Below, one piece after another: positions 1-10,908 of a DNA stretch of 64,000 bases; position 1 is the first letter of the stretch; each line of letters begins with the position of its first letter. The stretch is from Shouchella xiaoxiensis (GTDB taxonomy: Bacteria > Bacillota > Bacilli > Bacillales > Bacillaceae_D). The notes beneath the pieces are model-generated. The model had not been told where the DNA came from. It saw only the letters and a list, made by a program, of their open reading frames with translations, and ran no database searches. Both the position numbers and the translations under genes were made by a program. The stretch covers positions 186,001-250,000 of the forward strand of contig NZ_JAFBCV010000002.1 in NCBI RefSeq assembly GCF_016907895.1, in the 5' to 3' direction.

Positions 1-465
1 GCAAACCCGGCAATCCTTGACCGTGTAACGGTTGATTACTACGGAGCGCAAACGTCGTTAAATCAATTGGCTTCTGTAACGGTACCAGAAGCGCGTTTAT
101 TGTTAATTACACCTTATGACAAGACAGCTGTCGGTAATATTGAAAAAGCGATCTTAAAATCAGATTTAGGTTTAACACCTTCAAGTGATGGACAGGTTAT
201 TCGTATCGTGATCCCACCATTAACAGAAGAACGTCGCAAAGAATTAGTTAAAGTTGTGTCAAAAACAGCTGAAGAGTCAAAAGTTGCCGTTCGTAATATT
301 CGTCGTGATGCAAACGATGAGTTGAAAAAGCAACAAAAAGATGGCGAAATGACAGAAGACGACTTACGCGGTGCAACAGACCAAGTTCAGAAGCTGACAG
401 ATTCATATATTAGTAAAATTGACGTGCGCGCGAAAGAAAAAGAGCAAGAAATCATGGAAGTCTAA
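1..465 (+). CDS. frr: Ribosome recycling factor, 5'-truncated by the window edge
   Basis: Ribosome recycling factor splits the post-termination ribosome together with EF-G. The frame is open from base 1, so the start lies outside the window. The 154 visible residues are the C-terminal part of a protein usually about 185 residues long, so roughly 30 are missing. The visible text has the family features: the VTVPEARLL stretch, the [18 protein letters not shown] segment and the charged C-terminal helix with a [16 protein letters not shown]-type end. The family fold is a three-helix bundle plus a small beta domain. It lies upstream of uppS as in B. subtilis, followed by a short hairpin. The identification is secure; only the N-terminus is unseen. 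Confidence 0.97.
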   Translation, partial: ANPAILDRVTVDYYGAQTSLNQLASVTVPEARLLLITPYDKTAVGNIEKAILKSDLGLTPSSDGQVIRIVIPPLTEERRKELVKVVSKTAEESKVAVRNIRRDANDELKKQQKDGEMTEDDLRGATDQVQKLTDSYISKIDVRAKEKEQEIMEV

Positions 466-498
466 TCCATTTGCGTGTATGATGAAGGAAAGTAGGAG

Positions 499-523
499 AC
501 CCTCTTATTAAGGGGGTTTTTTA
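499..523 (+). terminator. Short intrinsic terminator after frr
   Basis: A six-base-pair stem (ACCCTC at 499-504 against GGGGGT at 512-517, one G-T pair) is followed directly by a run of T. The stem is short, so some read-through into uppS is likely. Confidence 0.6.
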
Positions 524-575
524 CACTTTTATAGTATGATATAGGGCGAAGCGCTAGTGAGACGGAGGGCGAACC

Positions 576-1352
576 ATGCTCGAAAAATTTTCAAAATGGA
601 AGCAAGTCTTTACGACAACAGAAGGAAAGACACTTGAACTTAATCTTGACCCAACGAATATACCAAAACATGTGGCGATTATTATGGATGGTAATGGCCG
701 TTGGGCAGCAGAAAGAGGGTTGCCTCGTATTGCTGGACATCGAGAAGGTGTAAAGAATGTAAACAAGATCGTCCGTGCTTCAAATGCGCTAAATGTCGAA
801 GTTTTGACGCTCTATGCATTCTCGACAGAGAACTGGAAGCGACCGAAAGCAGAAGTTGACTTCTTATTAAAACTTCCAGAACGATATTTGAAAACGGAGC
901 TACCAACTTTAATAAAAGAAAATGTTCAAGTTCGTTTAATGGGAACAAAAGATCAGCTTCCGAGCTACACGCTTGGAGCATTTGAAGAAGCAATCGAAAA
1001 AACAAAGAACAACACAGGATTAATCTTGAATTTTGCTATGAATTATGGAAGTCGTTTTGAAATGTCGCAAGCGATGCAAGCCATCGCTGAAAAAGTAAAA
1101 GCAGGTGAATTACAGCCTGATGAAATTAATGAAGATTTAATAGGTGCCCATTTAATGAGTGGCCAGCTTCGTGATCCGGATCTATTAATTCGTACGAGTG
1201 GCGAGATACGCTTAAGCAACTTTATGCTTTGGCAGCTGGCTTATAGCGAATTTTGGTTTACGGATGTGCTGTGGCCAAACTTTAGTGAAGCTCATTTCCA
1301 TGAGGCTATTGCCACCTATCAAAATCGAGGCCGTCGATATGGTGGTTTATAG
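576..1352 (+). CDS. uppS: Undecaprenyl diphosphate synthase (cis-prenyltransferase)
   Basis: This enzyme adds eight isopentenyl units in cis to farnesyl diphosphate to make the C55 lipid carrier for peptidoglycan and teichoic acid synthesis. The 258 residues match the usual length. Seen directly: MDGNGRWA with the catalytic Asp near residue 38, the TLYAFSTENWKRP block near residue 90, and the RTSGEIRLSNF block near residue 205, which binds diphosphate. ATG 576 follows a GGAGG site. The gene is followed 15 bases later by cdsA and then dxr, so lipid-carrier, phospholipid and isoprenoid precursor synthesis lie together. The enzyme is cytosolic or membrane-associated. Confidence 0.97.
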   Translation: MLEKFSKWKQVFTTTEGKTLELNLDPTNIPKHVAIIMDGNGRWAAERGLPRIAGHREGVKNVNKIVRASNALNVEVLTLYAFSTENWKRPKAEVDFLLKLPERYLKTELPTLIKENVQVRLMGTKDQLPSYTLGAFEEAIEKTKNNTGLILNFAMNYGSRFEMSQAMQAIAEKVKAGELQPDEINEDLIGAHLMSGQLRDPDLLIRTSGEIRLSNFMLWQLAYSEFWFTDVLWPNFSEAHFHEAIATYQNRGRRYGGL

Positions 1353-1367
1353 GAAGGGGCTCTTTAT

Positions 1368-2165
1368 ATGAAGACGCGAATTGTAACGGGGTTATTTATT
1401 GGAATTGTCATTCTGGCTATGGTTGGTTTAGGCGGCTGGTGGTTCTCGATTTTTGTTAGCTTGATGGCGACCGTTGCGATGATCGAACTTTTGAAAATGA
1501 AAAAGATTAGGGCTTTTTCCCTTAGAGGAATCGTTGGCTTGATATCGATGTGGCTGTTACTCGTGCCAACAAGCTGGTTTGATCAAACCATCCCTATTCA
1601 ATATACAAAAATAGAAACATTTATTTTTCTCATTCTTGTTTTATTAATGCTCACCGTATTAACAAAAAACAAATTTACGTTTGATGAGGTTGGCTTTATT
1701 GTCTTATCAAGTGTTTATGTCGGTTTTGGTTTCCATTACTTGATTATGACTAGAGAAGTAGCTGACATCGGCTTATGGCTTGTTTTATTTGTTATAGTCT
1801 TAATTTGGACAACCGATTCTGGCGCTTATTTTGTTGGGAAATTTATGGGCAAAAACAAACTGTGGCCGGAGATTAGCCCAAATAAAACAATTGAAGGTTC
1901 GGTTGGTGGTATTTTGCTAGCCGTGCTTGTAGGTAGCGTATTTTATATCATAAATCCGTTCCTTGATACGTACATAACGGCGTTGCTCATTATTTTTGCA
2001 ACAGCTGTATTTGGTCAAATTGGTGATTTAGTTGAATCGGCCTTAAAGCGCCATTATGCCGTAAAAGATTCTGGTAATGTTCTCCCTGGTCATGGGGGCA
2101 TCTTAGATCGATTTGATAGCTTGATCTTTGTTATGCCGTTGTTACACTTACTGCAGTTAATTTAA
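1368..2165 (+). CDS. cdsA: Phosphatidate cytidylyltransferase
   Basis: CdsA makes CDP-diacylglycerol from CTP and phosphatidic acid, the branch point for membrane phospholipids; the product feeds PgsA, encoded at 39454. The 265-residue protein is very hydrophobic, with about eight predicted membrane segments. Near the C-terminus (about residues 224-250) it carries the family signature: a Ser-x-x-Lys-Arg start, Lys-Asp, then the LPGHGGILDRFD block that holds the metal-binding residues. It starts at ATG 1368 after AGGAAGGGG, 15 bases downstream of uppS, so it is probably cotranscribed with it. Confidence 0.96.
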   Translation: MKTRIVTGLFIGIVILAMVGLGGWWFSIFVSLMATVAMIELLKMKKIRAFSLRGIVGLISMWLLLVPTSWFDQTIPIQYTKIETFIFLILVLLMLTVLTKNKFTFDEVGFIVLSSVYVGFGFHYLIMTREVADIGLWLVLFVIVLIWTTDSGAYFVGKFMGKNKLWPEISPNKTIEGSVGGILLAVLVGSVFYIINPFLDTYITALLIIFATAVFGQIGDLVESALKRHYAVKDSGNVLPGHGGILDRFDSLIFVMPLLHLLQLI

Positions 2166-2217
2166 TAGACATGCCCTCATCGATTAAGTAGCATGAATAA
2201 TAATGGAGGACAATAGA

Positions 2218-3360
2218 ATGAAAAAGATTAGTTTATTAGGTTCAACCGGCTCCATCGGAACGCAAACGCTCGATGTAATCGCGGCAAACAACGAGTCGTT
2301 TACGCTTGTTGCCCTAGCCTGCGGAACAAATATCGAGCTTGCCCGAAAACAAATTGCTGCTTTTCAGCCAAAGCTTGTATCGGTTGCAACCCCTGAAGAT
2401 GCGAAAATACTAGCAGGGGAATTTGGTCCGGAAATCGAATTTTTACATGGCGGTGAAGGGCTTGTGGAAGTAGCTCGCTACAGTGAAGCAGATACGACCG
2501 TCACAGCGATTACGGGGTCGGTTGGGTTGCTCCCAACTTTAGCTGCTATTGAAGCGAAGAAAACGATTGCGATTGCCAATAAAGAAACGCTGGTGACTGC
2601 AGGTCATATCGTCGTCGAAGCTGCGAAAAAAAACCGAGTAGCGCTTATTCCAGTTGATAGTGAACACTCGGCAATTTTTCAAGCGTTAAACGGAGAATCG
2701 CATCGAGCGATTGAGCGGCTGATAATTACCGCTTCTGGCGGAAGCTTCCGCGATCGTTCACGCGATGAATTAAAGCATGTAACGGTGGAACAAGCTCTTT
2801 CTCACCCAAACTGGTCGATGGGCGCAAAGATTACCATTGATTCAGCAACAATGATGAACAAAGGGCTTGAAGTAATAGAAGCAAAGTGGCTTTTTGGACT
2901 GGATTATGACAAAATTGATGTGTTGATTCATAAAGAAAGCATCATACACTCGATGGTTGAATTTGTTGATCGAAGCGTGATTGCTCAGCTTGGAACACCA
3001 GACATGCGCGTTCCCATTCAATATGCGCTGACTTACCCTGAGCGATTTTCTCGATTAGATGAGGAACGTCTTGATTTAGCAGCAATTGGCAAACTGCATT
3101 TCTCGGAGATGGACATGAGTCGCTATCGTTGCATGAAGTTTGCTTATGATGCTGGTCGTGCAGGCGGGACGATGCCAACCGTTTTGAATGCCGCGAATGA
3201 AGTGGCAGTTGCCCGTTTTCTAAAAGGGGAACTGACTTTCCTAGAAATTGAAGATGTGATTGAGCGCGCGCTTCAAGCACATACCATTCAATCAAACCCA
3301 ACGCTTGAACAGATTCAAGCGGTTGATCAAGAAATACGGCAACAAGTAAGTGTTAGTTAA
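2218..3360 (+). CDS. dxr: 1-deoxy-D-xylulose 5-phosphate reductoisomerase
   Basis: Dxr (IspC) converts 1-deoxyxylulose 5-phosphate to 2-C-methylerythritol 4-phosphate with NADPH, the first committed step of the MEP isoprenoid pathway that supplies UppS. The 380 residues begin [18 protein letters not shown], a Rossmann dinucleotide-binding loop. NKETLVTAG and [10 protein letters not shown] (metal and substrate site) and [13 protein letters not shown] follow in the expected order. I place the start at ATG 2218, because the upstream in-frame ATG at 2203 lies within the GGAGG ribosome-binding site. The gene is followed by rseP after a 21-base gap. Confidence 0.96.
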   Translation: MKKISLLGSTGSIGTQTLDVIAANNESFTLVALACGTNIELARKQIAAFQPKLVSVATPEDAKILAGEFGPEIEFLHGGEGLVEVARYSEADTTVTAITGSVGLLPTLAAIEAKKTIAIANKETLVTAGHIVVEAAKKNRVALIPVDSEHSAIFQALNGESHRAIERLIITASGGSFRDRSRDELKHVTVEQALSHPNWSMGAKITIDSATMMNKGLEVIEAKWLFGLDYDKIDVLIHKESIIHSMVEFVDRSVIAQLGTPDMRVPIQYALTYPERFSRLDEERLDLAAIGKLHFSEMDMSRYRCMKFAYDAGRAGGTMPTVLNAANEVAVARFLKGELTFLEIEDVIERALQAHTIQSNPTLEQIQAVDQEIRQQVSVS

Positions 3361-3381
3361 TCAAGAGAGGCGGTTTGGCTG

Positions 3382-4635
3382 TTGAACACATTGCTCGCGT
3401 TTATTGCTATTTTTAGTGTACTTGTGTTTGTACACGAGTGGGGTCATCTGTATTTTGCCAAGAGAGCTGGTATTCTCTGTTACGAGTTTGCGATTGGGAT
3501 GGGACCTAAATTATTTGCATTCGAACGAAATGATACGATTTATACGGTCAGACTTCTCCCAATTGGTGGGTATGTTCGGATGGCAGGAGAAGAACCTGAA
3601 CAAACGACAATTCGCCCGGGTTATGAAATTGGACTTGTTTTTGATAATCAGCAAAAAGTAACCGAGATTATCATTAATAATAAATCAAAGCATCCAGAAG
3701 CCCATGTGGTTCAAGTGGAAAAAATTGATTTAATTCACGAGCTTTTTATTGAAACGATCGATGATGAGACAGGGGAGACCGTTCGCTACGAGGTTCATGA
3801 AAAAGCGATGCTTGTCCAAGATGAAGTCGCGCAAATTAATGCACCTTGGCACCGCCAATTCGGATCGAAATCTTTGCCGAAGCGGGCGATGGCAATTTTT
3901 GCTGGTCCGTTAATGAACTTTATCCTTGCATTTATTATTTTGATTGGCTTGTTTTGGGGCTTTGGCTACAATACAAATCAAATAAGCCCTGTAGAAGGTT
4001 CCGTTGCCGCTGAGAGCGGGTTAATGGAAGGTGATACGATTGTTGCCGTTAACGGAGAACAAGCGGACGAGTGGCAGCATTTAGTAAACTTAATTAGCGA
4101 GCGTCCTAATGAGGAAATTACGGTCACTTACGAGCGTGATGGAGAACAACAATCTGTTACAATGACGACGGACACGGACTATGTTGAAGAAATTGACACA
4201 GAGCGCGGCGTTATTGGCATTGCACCAATGAGAGCGAATGATTTTCTTGGAGCGGTCTCAAACGCGGGGTCTGAATTTGTGATGATGGCTACTTCTATAT
4301 TTGATACGTTAGCGCTGATCTTCACAGGTGAATTCTCATTAGATTATATTTCTGGTCCAGTTGGTATTTATAACTTTACCGATGCTGCGGTTGCAGCTGG
4401 CTTATATAATGTGCTCTGGTTTGCCGCATTACTGAGCGTGAACCTTGGGGTCATTAACTTATTCCCAATTCCAGCTCTGGACGGAGGACGGTTAATGTTC
4501 CTTGGCTATGAAGCAATTCGAGGAAAGCCAGTTTCGCCTGAAAAAGAAGGAGCCATACAATTTGTTGGTTTTGCGCTAGTAATGCTCTTAATGATTATCG
4601 TCACGTGGAATGATATTAGTAAACTATTCTCGTAA
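3382..4635 (+). CDS. rseP: Site-2 intramembrane zinc metalloprotease
   Basis: RseP (RasP in B. subtilis) cuts transmembrane anti-sigma factors such as RsiW, as well as remnant signal peptides and FtsL, inside the membrane. The 417-residue protein begins with a membrane helix holding HEWGH at residues 18-22, the zinc-binding HExxH motif. A PDZ domain lies about residues 200-270, and a second conserved motif, FPIPALDGGR, sits in the last third and supplies the third zinc ligand. The start is a TTG codon 11 bases after AGAGAGG. Position between dxr and proS matches B. subtilis. Confidence 0.95.
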   Translation: MNTLLAFIAIFSVLVFVHEWGHLYFAKRAGILCYEFAIGMGPKLFAFERNDTIYTVRLLPIGGYVRMAGEEPEQTTIRPGYEIGLVFDNQQKVTEIIINNKSKHPEAHVVQVEKIDLIHELFIETIDDETGETVRYEVHEKAMLVQDEVAQINAPWHRQFGSKSLPKRAMAIFAGPLMNFILAFIILIGLFWGFGYNTNQISPVEGSVAAESGLMEGDTIVAVNGEQADEWQHLVNLISERPNEEITVTYERDGEQQSVTMTTDTDYVEEIDTERGVIGIAPMRANDFLGAVSNAGSEFVMMATSIFDTLALIFTGEFSLDYISGPVGIYNFTDAAVAAGLYNVLWFAALLSVNLGVINLFPIPALDGGRLMFLGYEAIRGKPVSPEKEGAIQFVGFALVMLLMIIVTWNDISKLFS

Positions 4636-4677
4636 GAGAGGCTAGATTAACAAGGTAGATAGAAGGAAGTGTCGCAA

Positions 4678-6378
4678 ATGAGACAATCAACTTACTTAGC
4701 GCCAACGATGCGCGACGTACCAGCTGATGCAGATGCAATCAGTCATAAATTAATGCTTCGTGCAGGCATGATGCGCCAGATTGCTTCTGGTGTCTATGCG
4801 TATCTGCCTCTTGCCAAGCGTTCAATGGCAAAAATTGAAACGATCATCCGTGAAGAATTGGATGCAATTGGGGCACAAGAGCTGACGTTGCCGGCACTTC
4901 ATCCGGCTGAACTATGGCAACAATCAGGTCGGTGGGAAGCGATGGGTGATGAGCTTGTCCGCTTAAAAGATCGCCATAACCGTGATTTTGCCCTTGGACC
5001 AACACATGAAGAGGTAATTACATCACTGATTAAAGATGGGATTGCTTCCTATAAAAAACTCCCACTAAATGTGTACCAAATTCAAACGAAATTCCGCGAC
5101 GAGCGCCGACCTCGATTTGGTCTTTTGCGCGGTCGAGAATTTATTATGAAAGATGCATACTCGTTTCATGATACAGAAGAAAGTTTAAATGAGACGTATT
5201 GGGCCATGCACAAGGCGTATTCACGCATTTTTACCCGTGTTGGCTTAACGTTTCGTCCTGTTATTGCCGATTCAGGCGCAATGGGTGGAAAAGATACGCA
5301 TGAATTCATGGCGCTTGCATCGGTTGGCGAAGATACGGTTGCCTATTCGGACCAGTCTGACTACGCGGCGAACTTAGAGATGGCTTCTAGCGCTCGTCCA
5401 ACACCACCTGCTTCGCAAACACATGGGCAGCTTGAGAAACAAGCAACGCCGGACGCAAAAACGGTAAACGACGCAGCTGAACAATTAGGACTCGAAGCGG
5501 ATGACATTTTAAAAGCACTCGTTGTTGTCATTGCAGAGGAAGTGAATTTACTGCTTCTACGTGGAAACGATGAGCTTAATGAAGTAAAAGCGCTGCATGA
5601 GCTTGGTGCAACATCGCTACGAATGGCAACGGAGGAAGAGGTTCTTCAAGCATTCGGAGCAACGCCTGGTTCTATTGGTCCAGTTGGAGTAAGTGACATC
5701 CCAATTTATGCAGATTACCGTATTCAAGCAATGGACAAGATTGCTTGTGGAGCTAATGAAACAGGGGTGCACTATGTTCATGTTGGTCCTGGTCGAGATT
5801 ATCAAGTAACGGCTTATAAAGACTTACGTACCGTACAAGCCGGCGATCCGTCACCTGACGGGCAGGGCACTCTTCAGTTTGCTGAAGGTATTGAAATCGG
5901 CCAAGTATTTAAATTAGGTACTCGTTACTCAGAATCGCTTGATGCCAAGTTCTTAGATGCAAATGGAAAAGCTCAGCCGTTTCTAATGGGTTGTTACGGA
6001 ATCGGTGTATCTCGGACAATTGCTGCGGTTATTGAACAGCACCATGATGAAAATGGCATTGTATGGCCAAATGAAGTTGCGCCATTCCATGTGCATCTCT
6101 TAGCTTTAAATGTGAAAAATGATGAGCAAAAAGCACTTTCAGAGAAATTATACGAGTTAATCCGCTCTAAAGGAATGGATGTCTTGTATGATGATCGTCC
6201 AGAGCGTGCCGGTGTGAAATTTAAGGATTCCGACTTAATTGGATTGCCTGTTCGCATTGCCGTTGGAAAACGTGCTGCTGAAGAGATCGTTGAAGTGAAA
6301 GTAAGAAAAACTGGTGAGCAGTTGGAACTCACTGTGCCAGAACTAGCAAGCTGGTTATCTGAGTTCTTTACAAAATAG
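4678..6378 (+). CDS. proS: Prolyl-tRNA synthetase
   Basis: ProS charges tRNA-Pro. The 566 residues are the long bacterial form: class II motifs 1-3, with an editing domain inserted at about residues 225-400 that removes mischarged alanine, and a C-terminal anticodon-binding domain. Visible motifs are LPALHPAELWQQSGRW, the motif 2 region FRDERRPRFGLLRGREF, and the motif 3 region MGCYGIGVSRT. ATG 4678 is the likely start; the in-frame GTG at 4669 sits directly on the GAAGGAAG ribosome-binding site. It is followed by a GC-rich hairpin before polC. Confidence 0.96.
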   Translation: MRQSTYLAPTMRDVPADADAISHKLMLRAGMMRQIASGVYAYLPLAKRSMAKIETIIREELDAIGAQELTLPALHPAELWQQSGRWEAMGDELVRLKDRHNRDFALGPTHEEVITSLIKDGIASYKKLPLNVYQIQTKFRDERRPRFGLLRGREFIMKDAYSFHDTEESLNETYWAMHKAYSRIFTRVGLTFRPVIADSGAMGGKDTHEFMALASVGEDTVAYSDQSDYAANLEMASSARPTPPASQTHGQLEKQATPDAKTVNDAAEQLGLEADDILKALVVVIAEEVNLLLLRGNDELNEVKALHELGATSLRMATEEEVLQAFGATPGSIGPVGVSDIPIYADYRIQAMDKIACGANETGVHYVHVGPGRDYQVTAYKDLRTVQAGDPSPDGQGTLQFAEGIEIGQVFKLGTRYSESLDAKFLDANGKAQPFLMGCYGIGVSRTIAAVIEQHHDENGIVWPNEVAPFHVHLLALNVKNDEQKALSEKLYELIRSKGMDVLYDDRPERAGVKFKDSDLIGLPVRIAVGKRAAEEIVEVKVRKTGEQLELTVPELASWLSEFFTK

Positions 6379-6385
6379 AGTAAAG

Positions 6386-6418
6386 ACAGGCTGGCCATTT
6401 GCCGGCCTGTTTCCTTTT
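6386..6418 (+). terminator. Terminator-like hairpin between proS and polC
   Basis: A ten-base-pair stem (ACAGGCTGGC at 6386-6395, GCCGGCCTGT at 6401-6410, one T-G pair) has a five-base loop and an interrupted T-rich tail. The tail is imperfect, so it may only reduce read-through into polC. It excludes any polC start upstream of 6435. Confidence 0.6.
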
Positions 6419-6434
6419 GAGAGGAGTGTGTAAG

Positions 6435-9400
6435 ATGGATTCAGCGATGCAATCACGTGAAGAAAGGTTGCAGTTATTATTGGAACAGCTGCAAATGCCT
6501 TCTGACATCATGCATCACTTTGAAGGTGGCTATATTCAAAAGCTAGCAATCTCTAAAGAAACAAAAACATGGCATTTTTACATTCAGCTACCTTCTATTC
6601 TTCCAGCTGAAATCTGTGAATTGTTTAGAGGCAGGTTGGCGCAAACGTTTCGCGAAATTGCTAAAGCTAGCTGTTCGTTTAGCTATAGCAATGGTGAAAT
6701 AAGCAGTGACGTCTGGACTAGCTACTGGCCGCTCCTTGCAACCGAGCTTGTGCCGTTTTCACCACCGCTTGCCCAAGTGTTGCAAAAACAAAAACCGCAA
6801 ATGGTCGATCAAAAGCTAGCTCTTGTTGCGCAAAACGACGCGGAAGCACAAGCAATGAAGCGTAAACTAACCGAACCATTTAAAGAAATTTGCGGACGCT
6901 TTGGTTTGCCGCTTGTACCTCTGGCAATTTCAGTTGAACAGTCAACGGAGGCTTATGACGAATTTATTCGCAAGCGCGAAGAGGAAGACCACTCCAAAGT
7001 CGTTGAAGCGATGCTTGAGAAGAAGCGCGTTGATGACGAGATGTCTAAGCAAGTGAAAAATGCGAATTTATCAATGGGGTATACGATTAAAGAAGACCCT
7101 GTACCGCTTGAAGCGATTGTTGATGAAGAACGCCGTATTACGGTGCAAGGGTATGTATTTGCAACGGATATTCGTGAGCTGCGCAGCGGTCGTACGCTCC
7201 TTACATTTAAAATTACCGATTATACGGACTCGATTTTAGTAAAAATGTTTTCTCGCGATAAAGAAGATGTGCCCGTTATGCAGGCCGTGAAAAAAGGCAT
7301 GTGGCTTAAAGTACGCGGCGGTATTCAAAACGACACGTTTGTTCGTGATCTCGTGATGATTGCCAATGACTTTAACCAAGTAACACCAACGTTCCGGGTT
7401 GATACAGCTGAGGAAAAGCGGGTTGAGCTTCATACGCATTCAACGATGAGCCAGATGGACGGACTTGTTTCCGTTGGTCGCTATGTTGAACAAGCAGCGA
7501 AGTGGGGCCATTCCGCTGTGGCGATTACGGATCATGGTGTCGTACAAGCATTTCCTGAAGCCTACAACACGAGTAAAAAACATGGAATCAAGATGATTTA
7601 CGGAATGGAAGCCAATATCGTAGACGATGGGGTTCCTATTGCGTATAACTCTGATCATCGTCATTTATTAGACGAAGAATACGTTGTGTTTGATGTCGAG
7701 ACAACAGGTTTATCTGCTGTGTATAACACCGTGATTGAGCTTGCAGCAGTGCGAATTAAAAATGGCGAAATTATAGATACGTACGAGTCCTTTGCCGACC
7801 CGAAAGAACCAATCTCGGCATTAATAGTTGAGTTAACGGGCATTACCGATGATATGGTAAAAGGCGCACCGGATCCGCTTGAAGTCATTAAGCAGTTCCG
7901 TGAGTTTGCAGGCGATGCGACGCTTGTTGCCCATAACGCCAGTTTTGACATCGGCTTCTTGAACGTTGGTTATAAGAAATTAGGGTTACAGGAAGTGCAA
8001 AATCCCGTTATTGATACGCTTGAGCTCGGTCGCTTTCTTTATCCAGAGTTTAAAAACCACCGCTTAAATACGCTATGTAAAAAGTTTGATATTGAACTCG
8101 TGAGTCATCACCGAGCGATTTATGATACACAAGCGACCGCTTACCTATTATGGAAAATGGTTAAGGACGCGAGTGAACGCGAAATTGTTTATCACGATGA
8201 GTTAAACAATCATATGGGCCAGGGGAATTTTCATCGGCAACGTCCGTTTCATGCGACGATTCTTGTCACGTCACAAGTCGGTCTGAAGAACTTATATAAG
8301 CTTGTCACGATGTCGCATGTCGAGTATTATTTCCGCACGCCCCGTATCCCGCGCTCAGAGTTAAATAAACATCGAGAAGGATTGCTAATCGGTTCAGCTT
8401 GCGACAAAGGAGAAGTCTTTGAAGGTATGATGCAGAAGTCAGCCGATGAAGTAGAGAGCATCGCACGATTCTATGACTACCTTGAAATTCAGCCGCTTGG
8501 AAACTACCAGCATTTAATTGAACGAGAGTTTATAAAAAATGAACAGGCTTTGCAAGAGATCCTAGGAAAAGTCGTTGAGCTAGGAAAGCAGCTAAATCTA
8601 CCTGTTGTTGCAACAGGAAATGCTCATTATATAGATGAAGAAGACGAGATTTACCGTAAAATCTTGATTGCTTCTCAAGGTGGGGCAAATCCACTAAACA
8701 AACAGACGCTGCCACAAGTCCATTTCCGGACAACGGATGAAATGCTCAACGAATTTTCTTTCTTAGGTGAAGAGATGGCGAATGAGGTTGTCGTAACAGC
8801 ATCAAATGAACTTGCCAATCGAATTGATGAAGTTCATCCGATTCCTGATGATCTTTACGCGCCGAAAATTGAAGGTGCGGATGATGAAATGCGGGAGATG
8901 AGCTACGGCCGGGCAAAAGCGATTTACGGTGAGCCATTGCCGGAAATTGTCGAAGCGAGACTGGAAAAAGAGTTAACGAGTATCATCGGCCACGGCTTTG
9001 CGGTTATTTATTTAATCTCACAAAAGCTGGTGAAAAAATCACTGGATGATGGCTATCTCGTTGGTTCTCGTGGATCAGTTGGTTCGTCCTTTGTTGCAAC
9101 GATGACTGAAATTACCGAGGTTAACCCACTGGCACCACATTATGTTTGCCCGAACTGTCAGCACTCTCAATTTTTTGATGATGGTTCCGTTGCTTCTGGT
9201 TACGATTTACCAGATGCCGATTGTACGGAGTGTGGAACGGCGTATGTCAAAGAAGGACAAGATATTCCGTTTGAGACGTTTCTTGGTTTTAAAGGAGATA
9301 AAGTTCCCGATATTGATTTAAACTTCTCCGGAGCCTACCAGCCGAGAGCCCATGCCTATACGAAAGATCTATTTGGCGAAGAATATGTTTACCGTGCCGG

Positions 9401-10727
9401 AACAATTGGTACGGTTGCCGAAAAAACAGCATACGGCTATGTCAAAGGCTATCAAGGTGATCACGATCTATTCATGCGTGGTGCAGAGATTGACCGTCTT
9501 GTTTCAGGGTGCACAGGCGTTAAGCGAACAACAGGTCAGCATCCGGGAGGAATTATTGTTGTTCCTGATTATATGGACATCCATGATTTTTCGCCAATAC
9601 AGTTTCCGGCTGATGACAAGAATTCAGAATGGAAAACCACTCATTTTGATTTCCATTCGATTCATGATAACTTGCTAAAGCTTGATATTCTTGGTCACGA
9701 TGATCCAACGGCAATTCGCATGCTTCAGGATCTAAGCGGAATCGACCCGAAAACGATTCCAACAGATGATCCTGAGGTGATGAAGATTTTTGCCTCACCT
9801 GACGTTCTTGGCGTGACGGAAGAACAAATTATGTGTAAAACAGGAACGCTTGGCATCCCTGAATTCGGTACGCGGTTTGTGCGCCAGATGCTTGAAGAAA
9901 CCAAGCCAAGTACGTTCTCAGAGCTCCTGCAAATCTCCGGACTTTCACATGGAACGGACGTGTGGCTCGGCAATGCAAACGAGCTTATTTACAACGGTAC
10001 CTGTGAGTTAAAGGATGTAATCGGTTGTCGTGATGACATCATGGTCTATTTGATCTATAAAGGGTTAGAATCCTCTCTTGCGTTTAAAATCATGGAGTTT
10101 GTTCGGAAAGGGAAAGGGTTGCAGCCAGAGTGGGTCGAGGAAATGAAGAAGCATCAAGTTCCAGACTGGTACATTGATTCCTGTACAAAAATTAAGTACA
10201 TGTTTCCGAAAGCTCACGCGGCTGCATACGTGTTAATGGCGGTTCGGATTGCTTACTTTAAGGTTCATCACCCCATCCTTTATTACGCAACATACTTTAC
10301 GGTGCGGGCGGATGATTTTGAGATGGATATCATGATTAAAGGCTCAACGCCAATTAAATCTAAGATTGAAGAGATTAATGCGAAAGGACTTGATGCGGCG
10401 CCGAAAGAAAAGGCCGTTTTAACGGTGTTGGAATTATCACTTGAAATGACTGAACGTGGCTTTAGCTTTCAAAAGGTTGATTTGTATAAATCATCGGCAA
10501 CTGAATTTATTGTTGATGGGAACGCACTTCTACCACCGTTCAATTCGTTAAATGGTGTCGGTACAAACGCCGCATTAAACATTGTCAAGGCACGCGAAGA
10601 CGGGCATTTCTTATCAAAAGAAGATTTGCAACAACGAGCACGTTTAACAAAAACGGTTGTGGAAAATCTGTCTGATCACGGGTGTTTAGAAGGTTTACCA
10701 GAATCAAATCAGCTATCCTTGTTTTAA
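6435..10727 (+). CDS. polC: DNA polymerase III alpha subunit, PolC type
   Basis: PolC is the main replicative polymerase of low-GC Gram-positive bacteria. The 1430-residue protein has, in order: an N-terminal domain, an OB-fold (about 230-320), a PHP domain split around the exonuclease ([11 protein letters not shown] near 335), a DnaQ-like 3'-5' exonuclease inserted at about 415-580 with FDVETTGL and a late His-x-Ala-x-x-Asp (HRAIYDTQA), and the polymerase core with a four-cysteine zinc site ([13 protein letters not shown]) near 900. The protein ends QLSLF, a beta-clamp-binding motif. The start is ATG 6435 after GAGGAG; a TTG 36 bases upstream lies in the hairpin and has no ribosome-binding site. 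Confidence 0.97.
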   Translation: MDSAMQSREERLQLLLEQLQMPSDIMHHFEGGYIQKLAISKETKTWHFYIQLPSILPAEICELFRGRLAQTFREIAKASCSFSYSNGEISSDVWTSYWPLLATELVPFSPPLAQVLQKQKPQMVDQKLALVAQNDAEAQAMKRKLTEPFKEICGRFGLPLVPLAISVEQSTEAYDEFIRKREEEDHSKVVEAMLEKKRVDDEMSKQVKNANLSMGYTIKEDPVPLEAIVDEERRITVQGYVFATDIRELRSGRTLLTFKITDYTDSILVKMFSRDKEDVPVMQAVKKGMWLKVRGGIQNDTFVRDLVMIANDFNQVTPTFRVDTAEEKRVELHTHSTMSQMDGLVSVGRYVEQAAKWGHSAVAITDHGVVQAFPEAYNTSKKHGIKMIYGMEANIVDDGVPIAYNSDHRHLLDEEYVVFDVETTGLSAVYNTVIELAAVRIKNGEIIDTYESFADPKEPISALIVELTGITDDMVKGAPDPLEVIKQFREFAGDATLVAHNASFDIGFLNVGYKKLGLQEVQNPVIDTLELGRFLYPEFKNHRLNTLCKKFDIELVSHHRAIYDTQATAYLLWKMVKDASEREIVYHDELNNHMGQGNFHRQRPFHATILVTSQVGLKNLYKLVTMSHVEYYFRTPRIPRSELNKHREGLLIGSACDKGEVFEGMMQKSADEVESIARFYDYLEIQPLGNYQHLIEREFIKNEQALQEILGKVVELGKQLNLPVVATGNAHYIDEEDEIYRKILIASQGGANPLNKQTLPQVHFRTTDEMLNEFSFLGEEMANEVVVTASNELANRIDEVHPIPDDLYAPKIEGADDEMREMSYGRAKAIYGEPLPEIVEARLEKELTSIIGHGFAVIYLISQKLVKKSLDDGYLVGSRGSVGSSFVATMTEITEVNPLAPHYVCPNCQHSQFFDDGSVASGYDLPDADCTECGTAYVKEGQDIPFETFLGFKGDKVPDIDLNFSGAYQPRAHAYTKDLFGEEYVYRAGTIGTVAEKTAYGYVKGYQGDHDLFMRGAEIDRLVSGCTGVKRTTGQHPGGIIVVPDYMDIHDFSPIQFPADDKNSEWKTTHFDFHSIHDNLLKLDILGHDDPTAIRMLQDLSGIDPKTIPTDDPEVMKIFASPDVLGVTEEQIMCKTGTLGIPEFGTRFVRQMLEETKPSTFSELLQISGLSHGTDVWLGNANELIYNGTCELKDVIGCRDDIMVYLIYKGLESSLAFKIMEFVRKGKGLQPEWVEEMKKHQVPDWYIDSCTKIKYMFPKAHAAAYVLMAVRIAYFKVHHPILYYATYFTVRADDFEMDIMIKGSTPIKSKIEEINAKGLDAAPKEKAVLTVLELSLEMTERGFSFQKVDLYKSSATEFIVDGNALLPPFNSLNGVGTNAALNIVKAREDGHFLSKEDLQQRARLTKTVVENLSDHGCLEGLPESNQLSLF

Positions 10728-10740
10728 GGCTCGTCGTACC

Positions 10741-10769
10741 TTGCATGAATGGGTTTGCTATGGTACAAT
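10741..10769 (+). promoter_or_regulatory. Sigma-A promoter for the rimP-nusA-infB operon
   Basis: TTGCAT at 10741-10746, a 17-base spacer and TACAAT at 10764-10769, with TG one base before the -10 (extended -10). Transcription would start near 10776, giving a leader of about 155 bases with two hairpins before rimP. Confidence 0.75.
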
Positions 10770-10800
10770 CGTTTATGGTAATAGTTAGCATACGATATGA

Positions 10801-10836
10801 ACAAAAAGAGTGGGGGCTTCCCACTCTTTTTGTTCG
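10801..10836 (+). terminator. Strong intrinsic terminator between polC and rimP
   Basis: A 14-base-pair perfect stem (10801-10814 with 10820-10833) with A-rich 5' and T-rich 3' arms and a five-base loop. It lies downstream of the 10741 promoter, so it may end polC transcripts and also act on the rimP leader. Confidence 0.8.
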
Positions 10837-10874
10837 CCCACGGCTAGGCGCTTAAAAGTTGCATAGGCCTTTAT

Positions 10875-10908
10875 AAACGTATGCGAGTAGTTGAGTATAC
10901 GTTTTTTA
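10875..10908 (+). promoter_or_regulatory. Weak terminator-like hairpin in the rimP-nusA leader (candidate NusA-responsive attenuator)
   Basis: AAACGTAT at 10875-10882 pairs with ATACGTTT at 10897-10904 around a 14-base loop, and six T residues follow. The AT-rich stem is weak. The base of the left arm and loop, CGTATGC at 10878-10884, is also perfectly complementary to GCATACG at 10788-10794 near the predicted 5' end, which could form a competing structure. In B. subtilis nusA is known to control itself through a NusA-dependent terminator in this leader; the equivalence here is inference. Confidence 0.5.

Noticed and set aside
6399-6434. Upstream extension of polC from a TTG at 6399
   Set aside because: It lies in a GC-rich hairpin and has no ribosome-binding site, whereas ATG 6435 follows GAGGAG.
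8530-8937. Minus-strand open frames inside polC, and many similar frames in other genes
   Set aside because: They lie opposite strongly conserved coding sequence, lack ribosome-binding sites and look like low-quality translations.
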